Below are positions 21,801 through 32,031 of a stretch of 64,000 bases of DNA, in pieces. The stretch spans positions 2,137,170 through 2,201,169 of the forward strand of contig NW_021167081.1 of the NCBI RefSeq assembly GCF_003711515.1, given 5' to 3'. Origin of the DNA: Sodiomyces alkalinus F11. Taxonomy: Eukaryota > Ascomycota > Sordariomycetes > Glomerellales > Plectosphaerellaceae. Every line of letters begins with the position of its first letter. The stretch's first letter is position 1. The notes under the pieces were generated by a model, which saw only the letters and a program-made list of their open reading frames with translations, did no database searches and had not been told where the DNA came from. The position numbers were made by a program, and so were the translations under genes.

Positions 21801-24330
21801 GGGTTATTTAAGGCATCGTTTCTAGATCTCTCCTTAGTGACTAACTTCTACTAAAGGTGGCTAAGTCTCTAGTCTATATAAGGGTCCTATTCTCGTAGCC
21901 ACGGGATCCCGAGTAATATATCATATTTCCCTATATCGGTTATATTAAAGGTTATTATTCCTTTTTTCCCCTGGATAACGACTTAGAGTAATACCGTCTC
22001 CTTATTAACGATACTATTACCGTAAGATATAGGTTATCCCTCTACGTTTCGTATTTTATACTCGTCTTATAGTTACTTTTATTACTACGGTATTCCTTAC
22101 TCGTTAAGGAATCCTAAAGACACGGAATTCCTTTATACTCCGCTATCGATTATTATACGCGTGTCGATATCGTAAATCCGGATATCGGTGTATAGGTAAT
22201 CCCTAATCCCTATAGAGTAAATCTTAAAGGCTTTTCGTATATACTCCTTACACGGAAGTACTCCTAGTTTTTTATTATATCGTGAGGTCGGTTCCTCTCG
22301 AATCTTTCTCTTAGCCCTTAGTAGTCGGGTCCGTCGATTAATACGTTAAGCTCCCTAGCTTATTCTTCTAATATTACGTTCTAGATTTGTTATTATAGGC
22401 CTCTATTATACCGTTCGTATTTATAGCCTTTTAGTGCCTATAGCGTCCGCTATTCCCTAGCCTTTAATTCGTAGTATATTTTATAGGCGTCCTTAGTATA
22501 TATCGAATAAAGTATATTACCCGTAATATACTCCGTAAGTCGGGTTCGATCTAGCTATAGGATTACTAGTCCGTTCTAGTAGTATTATTAGGTAACGATT
22601 TATCCTATCCTTTTTTATACTATCCTACTTATAGTTCTAGTATATTCTCCCTTCCTAGGCTAGAAGTTATTCGCGTGCTTCTAATACTTATAGAGATTAT
22701 ATCCGTTAAGAGTATAGTCTGCCTACTATACTTATAGGTGCTAGCTATATCCCGGTTCTAGCTATAGGTGGTCGTTAATCTTTAGACTATAGTTCGGATA
22801 CTATCGCTGTTATCGAGTAGTCGATCCTTCGCGGATCTCTCGTAGTTCCTATTAATACTCTTTATACTATTCTTTTATAAGTCGCTATAATACTTCTTCG
22901 GTGTTATCGCTATCCTGGCTTTACTCTGCTACGCGTACTAGTATACCGATATAGTTCTCGTTATCCGTAGGTGGTTCTTCGCTACTATATTATACTAGCT
23001 AAGATATCCTTATAGTTAGCTTATCTTATCTATTCACCTATTCCTAGGTTTTATTAGTCCTCTATACCTAGTCCTATATCCATAGTCCTAGTAAAGCGTC
23101 TATATCTTCGTTATCTTTAAGCGCCTTATTTATCTAGTCGTTATCTTCTTCGTTATATACTCCTAATATAACTACTAAGGTTCGTTAAGGTCGCTTAGGG
23201 TACTATCCTATATTATCTTTACTAGACTTATATATAGTATAGTTATCGTTAAAGCAGGTTATCTACGAGAGTAAGGCGTAGGGTACTTCGGGCTATACTT
23301 CCACTACGTTAGTCTCTCTTACTTCCCGTTCTCGCTTTAGTTAATAATATTCTCGGGCGAAGTATCCTTTCTTATTATAATTATAGCAGGTCACTTCCTT
23401 CTTTTATCGAATACCCTTTTAAGTGTTTTTCCGATAGTTAGTATTATCGATTTCTATAAGTCCTTCGTGGTGCCCTTACGAAGTGTTTCCTTATCGTTAT
23501 CTAGGATTCGGTTATCTTCGACTAGTATTAGCTTTATATAAAGGCGGGTTATTCTTTTTCCGTTCCTACCTTTTTTCCTAGTTTCTATTATCGATTTCCA
23601 CGGCTATAGCCGTATACGTCGCGAAGTTATCGGGTCTCTTTATCTTATACAGGTCGTCCTTAACTTCTTCCTTAAGGCCTTAGTAGTAGGCTATTATTAA
23701 GGGTTTATTATCCTAGTTAAGGTATAAGATAATCTACTAGAATTTAGCTATATAGTCGGAAGCTAATCCTTTCTGCTTAAGCTCTTTAAGCTATTAAATA
23801 GCGGCTTACGCTTTATTAGGATCCTTAAAGACCCCTTTTAGCTTCTTTTCGAACTAGTCGTAATTTCTAAGGATTCTTTAAGTATCTAAGTCTTAGTCCT
23901 TAACGTTATCGTTTTCCAGGAAATCTCGATAAAATAGTTTAAACTAGTTAGCTACGTTTTCTTAAAGGTACAAGGCCGTGTAGATAACCTTATCTTCGTT
24001 ATTAACTAGAGTATTAAAATAATAATAAATATAGGCCCTGGCCTGCGTTAAGAATCGTCGAAGTTATCCTTATATACTATCGAATAGTTCCGGCTCAGGG
24101 AATTTAAACGTCCTAGCTCTTTCTCTAGCCTAAAGCTATTCCTAAAAAGTGTTATTTTCGTTCCTAAGTTACGTGACTACTTCTCGGAGCTTAGCCATAG
24201 ACTTAGCTAGTTCTTAATTATTCGAAGCCGGTCCTACGGTAATCGATCCGGTAAGCGTTTAAGGTGCTATTATCCTAGACAGGTTAACGCTTAGTTCGTA
24301 AGGTCCACTTACTAAACGGAGTGTTTAAAA
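18900..24330 (-). pseudogene. Gypsy-1 gag-pol, RIP-broken
   Basis: Minus-strand traces in order from 24330 down are the Gag zinc knuckle at 23388-23345 (Cys and His codons turned to Tyr), RT at about 21700-20600 including the YLDD box reduced to YLNK, RNase H, and integrase to about 19400. Stops are nearly all derivable from CAG, CAA or TGG by C-to-T or G-to-A change. Confidence 0.8.
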
Positions 24331-24816
24331 TATTACGACCTAGGTTCCTAGATACTAAGTCTAGGATCCCTAGTTAGGGTTATCGTGAGTTTGTGTTCAC
24401 GAGGTAAGAGGAGGTTATAAGCTAAGCGTAAGTCTCTCGTAACTTCTCGTAGGCGGTCGTAAGGTAAGTCTGCCTCTTCACTATAATACTTAAGTAGGTT
24501 TCTAATAAAGACTTAGATTAAACACTATCTTCTTCTATAGTAGAAGCAAGACCTAGGATACTCTAGTATATATAGCTTATTACTTACTGGCCCTCCTGGT
24601 AAGCAGCCTACGTTACTTACTAGCCCTCCTAGTGAGCAGCCCACATTGCTCACTGGCCCTCCTGGTAAGCAGCCCACGTACTAGTATATCCTTCTTATAT
24701 CCTTATATCACGTAACCCGGCACGTGACCCTTCATTAGCTATCCTCTGGTTATGTCTTGGTGCGGTGTTGCGTACCAGGGCATCCTTCCTGCATGTTAGG
24801 CCCGCTGGTCGTAATA
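24331..24816 (-). repeat. Gypsy-1 LTR, 5' copy (right)
   Basis: 486 bp, 33 bp longer than the left copy because the internal roughly 33-bp repeat (about 24580-24678) has three units rather than two. It keeps many more CA/TG dinucleotides than the left LTR, mainly in its right half. Confidence 0.9.
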
Positions 24817-24821
24817 CTAGA

Positions 24822-26730
24822 CTACCTATCCGACCGACTCCTAAGGTAACCGCCTACTAAAAGAAAAAGAGTATACTAGTAAAGGAAGTAACACGCACTA
24901 GCGTAAGAATCACTAATCGCCGTGCTTAAGGAAAGACTATTCGGATTAACCCATGTATATATTAGATAGAGCTAGATATACCTTTAACTTATGCCTTTTT
25001 CTTGTCTAATTAATAAGAAAAGCGCTAGGATAGACTAAAAAGGCTTCTAACCTTTAATTTAATAATCCTCGGAGTAGCCGATACTAAAATAAATACTTAT
25101 TCGAATACTAAAAAAGAGGCTATAACGTTACTAAAGCCCTTAATTAATAGCAGAGTTTATCGCGACTACCTAAAGGCTATACTAAGGCACTAGCGGGAGC
25201 TTATTAACCACCCGATACGTAAACGGTTTAAGGAAGCCGCGTAGAAGGAGGTAAATAAGCTAATCAAGAAGCGTATAAAGAGGGAAATTAAGCACTTAGA
25301 GGCGAAGTTAAAGCCTTTTCTGTTAAAGTGGGTTTTTACCTATAAGTTCGACTAAGACGGATATCTCGAACGATATAAGGCACGCTTATATATTTAAGGG
25401 GACTTATAGGAGAGCTTAATAATTAAGGGAACCTACGTAATAACGCTCGCTATATAATCTTTTCGTATTATTATAGCCCTGGCTATTTAGTTTAATCTAG
25501 AGATTAAGTAACTTAATATCGTTAACGCCTTCGTTAACGCCTAAAGGAGTAAAACAGGAACGCCCGTTATATACGAACTTCCCGATAGATTTAAGTAGCC
25601 TGATAAGTGCTTAGAGCTCGATAAAGCACTATATAGACTACGCGACTTGCCTAGACTATAGTTCTAGACCTTCGCGGCCACCCTAATAGATTTAGGGATA
25701 AAGGCTAATAAGGAAGAACCGTGCCTATTCTATACTAAGGCTTAAGACGTATTCGTTATCTTCTTTATAGACGATATTCTTATATTATTCTATAGAAATA
25801 ATGCTATAAACGGCCTTAGAATTATCGAAGGGATTAAAATAAGGTTTAAAGTATTGGAAAAAGGGAAAGCCGATTAGTTTTTAGGTATTAAGATTACTCG
25901 AGATCACCCTAAATATAAGGTTTTCCTCTTCTAGGACTTATATATCGAAAAGATTATAGCTAGGTTTAAATTAGACGCTCGAAACACCTACCTAGTAATC
26001 CCTATTCCCGTTATAGAATACCGGAAAAGAGAAGACGAAGCCACCGCTTAAGAGATTAAATCTTATTAAGAAAAGGTCGGATTAGTGCTTTATATAGTAG
26101 TTATAATACGTCCTGATATAGTATTCGCCGTCTTTATCCTCTCCCGCTTTCTTAGGAACCCCTTTCCCGAGTATTATAAGGCGGTAGACTAAGCTATCCG
26201 CTATTTATTTATAATAAAGGACCTCTCGATTTAGTATAGATCGAGTATTAGTTTATAGGCGATAGTTATTATAAGCAACGCCTCTTTTATAGATAATTTA
26301 AATACACGAAGATCTTTATAGGGTTACCTTGTTAGCCTATTTAGTGGATTAGTTATATAGAAAGTAATAAGATAAATAATAGTAATAACGTCTATAACCG
26401 AAGTAGAGCTACTCGCTTTAGAGTAAGTGGCGAAAGAAATAATAGGTTTAAAGCGTCTTTTCGTCGAAATACGCTTTAATCTAGAATCTCTTTAGGATAT
26501 CCACTACGATAACACGTAAACGATACGCCTAATAGTCGATAATAGCTTTAGGATTAAGATTAGGCTTTGCTATATAGATATATAGCGCTTTTAGGTAAGG
26601 CAGGAGAACGTAAAAGGATTATTTAGAGTCGTATATCTTACTACGAATTTAATACTAGTGGACGAATTAATAAAAGCACTTCCACGATAAAAATTCGAGA
26701 ACTTCCGAGTATATCTTAATATAATTAGTA
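24822..26730 (+). pseudogene. Copia-1 reverse transcriptase and RNase H, RIP-broken
   Basis: Resumes Copia-1 after Gypsy-1. Recognisable are LKWVFTYKFD and YKARLYI (RT N-terminus, about 25325-25395), FFIDDILILF (active site, about 25761-25790, both Asp kept), LFYTKA, and the RNase H end VDELIKALPR-KFENF near 26655-26705. Many in-frame TAG/TAA codons make it non-functional. Confidence 0.88.
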
Positions 26731-27399
26731 CACGGAGGGGGTAGAAAGAAGCAGTTAAAGTCGAAATTCCCGCGCCCTAGGTGCACCGCGCGCCGGCGGT
26801 TTAGTTAATTTAGTAAAAAGAAGGGTATATCGTTATCTTAATACTATAACACTATACTAGACCCTAAAAGTAATTCCTAAAATATAAGAAGGAGTATACT
26901 AGATAATTCACTAAGCTCTATTAGTGCTATTCTAAATACCGTTCTGCGCGATATCTGCGTTATTTCCTTTAGTAGGAGGAGCAACGATAAACCTATTCTC
27001 CCGGAGAATATCTATTATAACCCCCGCGAGCTAAGAGGTAGAAGTGCTGCCCGAAGTAGTAGTAGGAAGCTAGTTTAATGCTCCCTTAAGTTCTTCCTTA
27101 CAGAAAAACTTCTCGTTATCGTCGTCCTTTATTAACTTAATTATAAACTTTACCGTTTATTTAAGTTTAGCGAAGAACTGCGCGAAACTAGTTAGTCAGA
27201 GTATTTAATTTTAGAAATAAAGCGAAAAACGCACCTTGTTATCGTCGTCGTTAGAGTCCTTATTAATCTTACGGACTATAATATAGTTAAAAAGAATTTT
27301 AACTAAAGAGATAAGGCCAGTAAAACTATAAGTATAGGTTAGCGGTCGTAAAGCTTAATAGCGTATATATCTTCGGGCTAATACGAAATAAAGCACACG

Positions 27400-27569
27400 A
27401 TTATAATCGTAAAGCGCCTTAGATAAGGGGTAAGAACTTATAGAGGATAGTATATATAGTTTTTATCCTTATACTTTTAGTAGCGGTTAGAGCGGCTAGG
27501 GACGGAAATATAACAGTTAAACAAGCGCTGCTTACTAGAATAAATACCCTTAACGCACTCTAAACAGGG
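27400..27569 (-). pseudogene. antisense Cys-rich ORF relic in Copia-1
   Basis: Read on the minus strand from 27569, the frame gives PCLECVKG, then RLFNCYISVPSRSNRY, then KYKDKNYIYYPL. Several Tyr codons (TAT) are expected products of RIP on Cys codons (TGT), so the ancestral pattern was probably C-x2-C...C...C-x2-C...C, as in small zinc-binding modules. The frame is opposite to pol. Ends cannot be set. Function is unknown. Confidence 0.4.
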
Positions 27570-28068
27570 AGGATTAAATAGGACGGCTATAAAGTCTTCT
27601 TCGGTATCCTTATTATTATTGCTACTATTCTTAGTAGCCTATTAAGGAATTAGCTAGAGACTAGAGTAGACGGATTAAAAATAAACGCGCTAAAGAAACT
27701 TATAGTAGTACCCTTTTTGCCCTTATTTTTCTTTATACTATTAGACGACTTCTTCTTTGCCGTAGCCGCGGTACAGGTAACGGCTAAGAGGGTGGGGGGA
27801 GCCTAAACGACGCTACCAGTTAGCACACGCCACCGAAAATAATTCTCCGAGACTTACTATAGCGTAGTTGTTATTGTTTTTATTGCTGTTAATGGGAAAA
27901 ATTTGGAAAATTTGGATCAAAATCGTTAAAAAATCCTTAAAAAACAACGGAACGAGAGTTATAAGAGGGAAGATCCAAAAGCTCTAAAACGCCGGTATAA
28001 CGCCTTTAATTTATCTATAAAAGGCCCTACTATTACCTATTTACTACTACTATTAATAGCACTTTTCC

Positions 28069-28114
28069 TTTATTATTTACTATTATTATTATTATTATTT
28101 TTATTATTTTATAG
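28069..28114. repeat. TTA-rich simple repeat
   Basis: Imperfect (TTA)n run inside the Copia-1 3' region. Confidence 0.7.
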
Positions 28115-28251
28115 CTTTTGTTCCTGCCTTTTAACTCGATATTAAGGGTATTACACGACCCTTTAAGACTATTTTAAGGTTGAAAATAAGGCTAGGTTAA
28201 GGTTAGGCTAAGTAATTGTCCCGCTAATCACGGCATAATAATTAGGGGGTA

Positions 28252-28448
28252 TGTTATATTCTATCACGTAAGCCACGGTGTAGTAACCTCCTATTAGTTA
28301 GAGGTGCCCTACTATCCTCGCTTAGAAGGTGGTAGATGTATTTAGGACACGTATACCCGCCCCCGTTTTTCTTTCTCTTTTATATATAATATAATTATAT
28401 ATTTCCTGAATTAACGCTCCCTGTAAGCACGTTCCCGTTAATTTAATA
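28252..28448 (+). repeat. Copia-1 3' LTR
   Basis: 197 bp, starting TGTTATATTC and ending TTTAATA (ancestral TAACA is likely), preceded by an AGGGGGT polypurine tract and followed by the ATTAC duplication at 28449-28453. Confidence 0.92.
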
Positions 28449-28453
28449 ATTAC

Positions 28454-28964
28454 TACCTTAGGAGGAGAGGTCTAGAAATTCCCACTGTGAAGAGGGAGGC
28501 TCGAAACGCAAGCTCCTTCAGCTATGGAGGCATCCAAGCTCTAACCTTCTACTAACAGCTGTAACTAGTACCTGCTTGTGAAGGAGGGAAGCGATAGCTG
28601 TACTTTAGCAGTATTCTAGGACTATATCCGTACGTACTACCTACTGCACGATTATAAGATCCGTATTACTATATAGCGCCTTTAGCTGGCTTGTTCTCTT
28701 AGACTCGATATATTGCTGTTAACCACCTACCTGAAAGATATCAGGTAACTCGGGGTATCAAAAAGGCGAGCTCCAATAGTATCCAAACACAAATCCGGGT
28801 TTCTGAATCCAATTATAAAACCTCCGTTGAAACTTCTAATGCTTGGCCAACTTCTTGTTGGCCCTTTTCCCTCTCCGCCGGGCTGGGTTAGGGTGAACAC
28901 CCTCCCTCGAAAAGGCCAGCATGCAGCACGGGACGTTAGTCGCTCACGCCCTCATGAACACGCG
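28454..28964. other. short flank between Copia-1 and the GH5 gene
   Basis: Normal CA/TG content resumes immediately after the target duplication. This is 3' flanking DNA of the GH5 gene; no other gene was seen. The GH5 stop codon is only about 510 bp from the RIP-mutated element. Confidence 0.5.
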
Positions 28965-30206
28965 TTAAGCTCGCATAATCTCTGTCATATCCTTCATGCG
29001 ATAGTCCAGGATGGGCGTTGACCAATTGTCTTCGACGAGAGAATATGTCTCTTTCTCGTCGTCTTTGGGCTTTCTCGGATTGATGGCCCAGTAGCCGAAA
29101 TCAGCGTCGATAGCCTTGAGATAACGAAGCAAATTTTGCCAGTAGTTGGCGCCGCCCACACTGGGTCTATTTGATGCACCGAACTCGCCGACCCAGACCG
29201 GAGCCACGTCCCCCTCGACGAGATATGCCCAGTTGCGCCTCATAGTGCGGACAAACGAGGCGTACTCTCGGTGCGAGAAGCGGCCCTCCGAGCTGCCCCA
29301 GCCGGACCAGGCGTAGACGTGAGCCGTGTAGACGACGCGATGGGGCACGTCGAGAACAACGGGGCGTTCCGCCACGCCTGACAGGTCGTTGTTTGACTCG
29401 GTGCCCCCGACGATGATGAGCCAGTCTGACCTGATCCGCAACAGCCGATTCCCGGCTTTCTCGGCCGCTGCCGCCCACTTGGACCAGGGCATGGTGCCCC
29501 AAAAGCCGCGCACCTCGTTTCGCAGGTCGGCGCCAATGACGAACGGGTTGTCGACAAAACGCACCATCACCTCTTCCCAGTGGCGGATCCAGTCGGCCTC
29601 TGTCTGCCGGATGCGGCACAGGGGCCCGAGATGGCCGTTGTACCAGGCCGCGTCGCATGGGTCGGCGCCGCAGCACCACGTCGCATGCGTGATGTGATTG
29701 TTGATGATGACCGCGAGGCCAGCGTCCGTAAGCGCCGCCGTGACGGCTTCGAAGACGTCTAGTGCTCGGCGCCCGGCCAGGTCCGGGTTAGCGGCTACCA
29801 GGCTTTCCGGGATGACGGGATTGGCCACGACAAGTTCGTCGGCGTAGGGCAGACGGACACTGTTGAACCCCATGCGGCGAATGGTGGCGGCGATATCGTT
29901 GCGATGACGAACATCGAGGCCGCCAACGACGAACAACTCATCGGAACCGCCGTACCAGTTGACCGAATGAAGTTTGAAGCGGCGGCCTTTCTGGTCGATG
30001 ATATTCCTGCCTTGGGTCCGCAGCGGCAGCGCGTATGAGGTGATGCTGTTCTCAGGAATGGGCGGCGGCAGAGGCTCTTGACTGAAAAGAATGGATTTGC
30101 TGTCAGGTACCCAGGGCACCCCAATCTTGGCCTCGGCGCGCCATAGGTAGAGCAGCAATGCTCCCAGCACAAGGAGAAGCAGGCCACAGACAAGCAGGAA
30201 CATCAT
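28965..30206 (-). CDS. membrane-anchored glycoside hydrolase family 5 protein
   Basis: A single exon of 413 residues. Residues 3-22 (FLLVCGLLLLVLGALLLYLW) form one N-terminal hydrophobic helix, so the enzyme is probably a type II membrane protein facing the wall or outside. GH5 landmarks are NSVRLPY (about 115-121), ADLRNEV with the acid/base Glu at about E231, TAHVYAW (about 294-300) and VWVGEFG with the nucleophile at about E341. The stretch NNHITHATWCCG (about 169-180) resembles the plant and fungal GH5_11-like group, whose substrates are poorly known, so cellulase activity should not be assumed. There is no carbohydrate-binding module. The gene is intact and GC-rich despite lying next to Copia-1. 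Confidence 0.9.
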   Translation of the reverse strand: MMFLLVCGLLLLVLGALLLYLWRAEAKIGVPWVPDSKSILFSQEPLPPPIPENSITSYALPLRTQGRNIIDQKGRRFKLHSVNWYGGSDELFVVGGLDVRHRNDIAATIRRMGFNSVRLPYADELVVANPVIPESLVAANPDLAGRRALDVFEAVTAALTDAGLAVIINNHITHATWCCGADPCDAAWYNGHLGPLCRIRQTEADWIRHWEEVMVRFVDNPFVIGADLRNEVRGFWGTMPWSKWAAAAEKAGNRLLRIRSDWLIIVGGTESNNDLSGVAERPVVLDVPHRVVYTAHVYAWSGWGSSEGRFSHREYASFVRTMRRNWAYLVEGDVAPVWVGEFGASNRPSVGGANYWQNLLRYLKAIDADFGYWAINPRKPKDDEKETYSLVEDNWSTPILDYRMKDMTEIMRA

Positions 30207-32031
30207 GAAGCGTGCGTCTATATCGGACGACAGCAGTCCAGGCGATCGTCGAATACGTGCGGAGAAAGTATAAAGGCACGTTCAGTCTTTGTCAACGACC
30301 GGATTCGAAAGAGGCTCTTGTTCGGGAGCGTCACATTCGTACTGATAAATATCAAGAAATCAAAAGGATAGAGTTGGCTGGAGGTTCTCGGGTCATGTCT
30401 CGCTGTCGCTCTCTTGGGGCCCTGGCCTAGGAAAAAGTCTTGGTCATTGCGGGCGTATGTGAGGGATCCTTCCAAGATCAATGGGCACCAGGTTGTCTCT
30501 GAAATGTTTCCAGAATTGGTCGGCTGAATTTTTCGAGTCTTTAATGAATGTCTTGATGACCAACATCGTCATTGGAAATCCCTGCCTCCTATGTCCATGC
30601 TCAGGGGCAGGGGGTCCCAGACCACTCTTACGCATTAGCTATTACCTAATTCGGATAAGGGAGACGTTTCCGAGTATGTATTCGTCATTACGTAAACATC
30701 ACGGTCTGTTTCGTTGTGCTGAATAAAGCCCTAGTAGATCCAGTGACGTCAAATCACCCCAACATCCTTCCGGGTCTACGATCCCTCCAGTGAAGCCGTC
30801 TCTAACTACCTTAAGGTACTTCGTAGGTAATTACGTGGTCCGTCGCGGGGTTCCCGGATCTCGGCATTCACTGCTGTTGCTAATCTTCCCGTTCCCAGCG
30901 CGCCTCATCGGCATGCCTAGGTACATACCCGCATCTCGGCTCTGACATGTGTTTGAATCACGGAAATTCTCCGCTTACGAAGTCCGGAGTAAAATCTACT
31001 ACGGGTCGAAGGGGATGGGGCTCTTGTGCCCGGTTGGTTTATCTATTCGTATTGCGAATACAAGTCTTGCATTCGGAATTGGCTCTTGTCCCTGAAGCAG
31101 TGAAGATGGACCCTGTTGCGTAGGTTACTTTGACAACGTCGAGGCAACCCGAGGCTTCCACCGACGCCATTTCCAGCCCGGTGCTGTGCTGCTGAGGCCT
31201 GCTACCCATACACAGAATTCTGCACAGACTGCTGTGGCACCGTCTGATGTAGACCCGATCAAGCCTGCGTTCGCCCTGGCAAGATATTGCCGCTCGCAGT
31301 GGTTCGTATGTACCAAGCAAAGAAGTAAGAATTAAACGCAGCAAATGTCGTGTAAGGTAGGTAAGATATTCGGCCCCTATCTACGAATCTATATCTAAGT
31401 TCGTAGATCAGCCCTCTTCGAACCGGATCACCTCCACTCTTCCCGCAAGGCTCTGGTTCACTGTGTGGCGTGACTTTCAAACAACAGGAGCCCCTCGATT
31501 CGAATCCTGTTCATACCACCTCAGATACACCTCTCTTATAGCTTGCTCGTAGGAAATATCCACCTTACTCCGTAGGTATCTCATACATCTCTCCCGTCCT
31601 CTCCGGGGGTTCCCAAGCTTCCCCTCGCCACGAGGATGTAGTGCCCCTGCATGTGCCACAACCTGTTGTGGCTACCATCTACCCGTTTTCCAGAAAAGTT
31701 CCATGTACATCGAAGGGCCTTCAAGCCCAAAAGAAGGGCGTTGCCCAGAAAAACCTGACGCCGGCGCTGTTCCTATATCGACCACTGGTCTATCCAACCA
31801 GCCAACCCACCCGCACTCGAGATATTGGGACTGACTATCTTTCTGCGGTCGATTAGTGCAACACGGTTGAATCCCCAGCCATATTGTCACACACAACTCA
31901 ATAAACCAAAACAAAACCCTCTAGAAAATGAGGTAAGAAAAAGAAAGGAAAAACAAAGCCGTGAGGCTGCTGGTCTCGAGAGCCGGAGCTTGTCTCAAAA
32001 TAATTCGTCTGCCGCTTCGGGTTTATGTAGA
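30207..32031. other. intergenic region, GH5 promoter side to receptor 3' end
   Basis: No open frame shows a domain. Short palindromic AAGGTAC/TACCTTA motifs occur near 30810. A B-box-like TTCGAATCC at about 31498 has no surrounding tRNA fold. Confidence 0.5.

Larger units (their letters stand above)
17622..24816 (-). mobile_element. Gypsy-1: Ty3/Gypsy retrotransposon inserted in Copia-1
   Basis: A 7,195-bp element with LTRs at 17622-18074 and 24331-24816 and target duplication CTAGA at 17617-17621 and 24817-24821. The coding strand is minus. A Gag zinc-knuckle-like motif (CYNYNKKGYFARE) is read from about 23388 down, reverse transcriptase (DFVVIYLNKILIF, YLDD changed to YLNK) at about 21055-21020, and an integrase signature (AFYL-TNG-TEKI) at about 19630-19591. 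RT before integrase defines Ty3/Gypsy. The frames are full of TAG/TAA, and both catalytic Asp of RT are altered. Confidence 0.92.
26731..28251. other. Copia-1 region between RNase H and 3' LTR
   Basis: About 1.5 kb follows pol, which is longer than a usual Copia 3' untranslated region. It contains a minus-strand Cys-rich frame (listed separately), a TTA-repeat tract and a polypurine-like AGGGGGT just before the LTR. Around 27880-27960 some CA/TG survive. It may be an accessory gene of the element or an older insertion. Confidence 0.6.
13556..28448 (+). mobile_element. Copia-1: RIP-degraded Ty1/Copia retrotransposon with nested insertions
   Basis: Two 197-bp LTRs (13556-13752, 28252-28448) are flanked by ATTAC duplications. 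Without the nested Gypsy-1 (7.2 kb) and the 433-bp insert, the element is about 6.8 kb. The order of traces on the plus strand is gag-like frame, integrase (PPYTYKPNGGSERA at about 16155), reverse transcriptase (LKWVFTYKFD at about 25330; FFIDDILILF at about 25763) and RNase H, ending near 26730. The integrase-before-RT order defines Copia. Every frame is interrupted by TAG/TAA at former Gln/Trp codons, and CA/TG are nearly absent, so the copy is dead. Confidence 0.93.

Noticed and set aside
31480..31540. B-box-like GATTCGAATCC that might mark a tRNA gene
   Set aside because: No acceptor, D or anticodon stems could be formed on either strand.
30207..32031. possible additional gene upstream of the GH5 gene
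   Set aside because: Several frames of 60-100 codons exist on both strands but none has a domain, consistent splice sites or codon bias.
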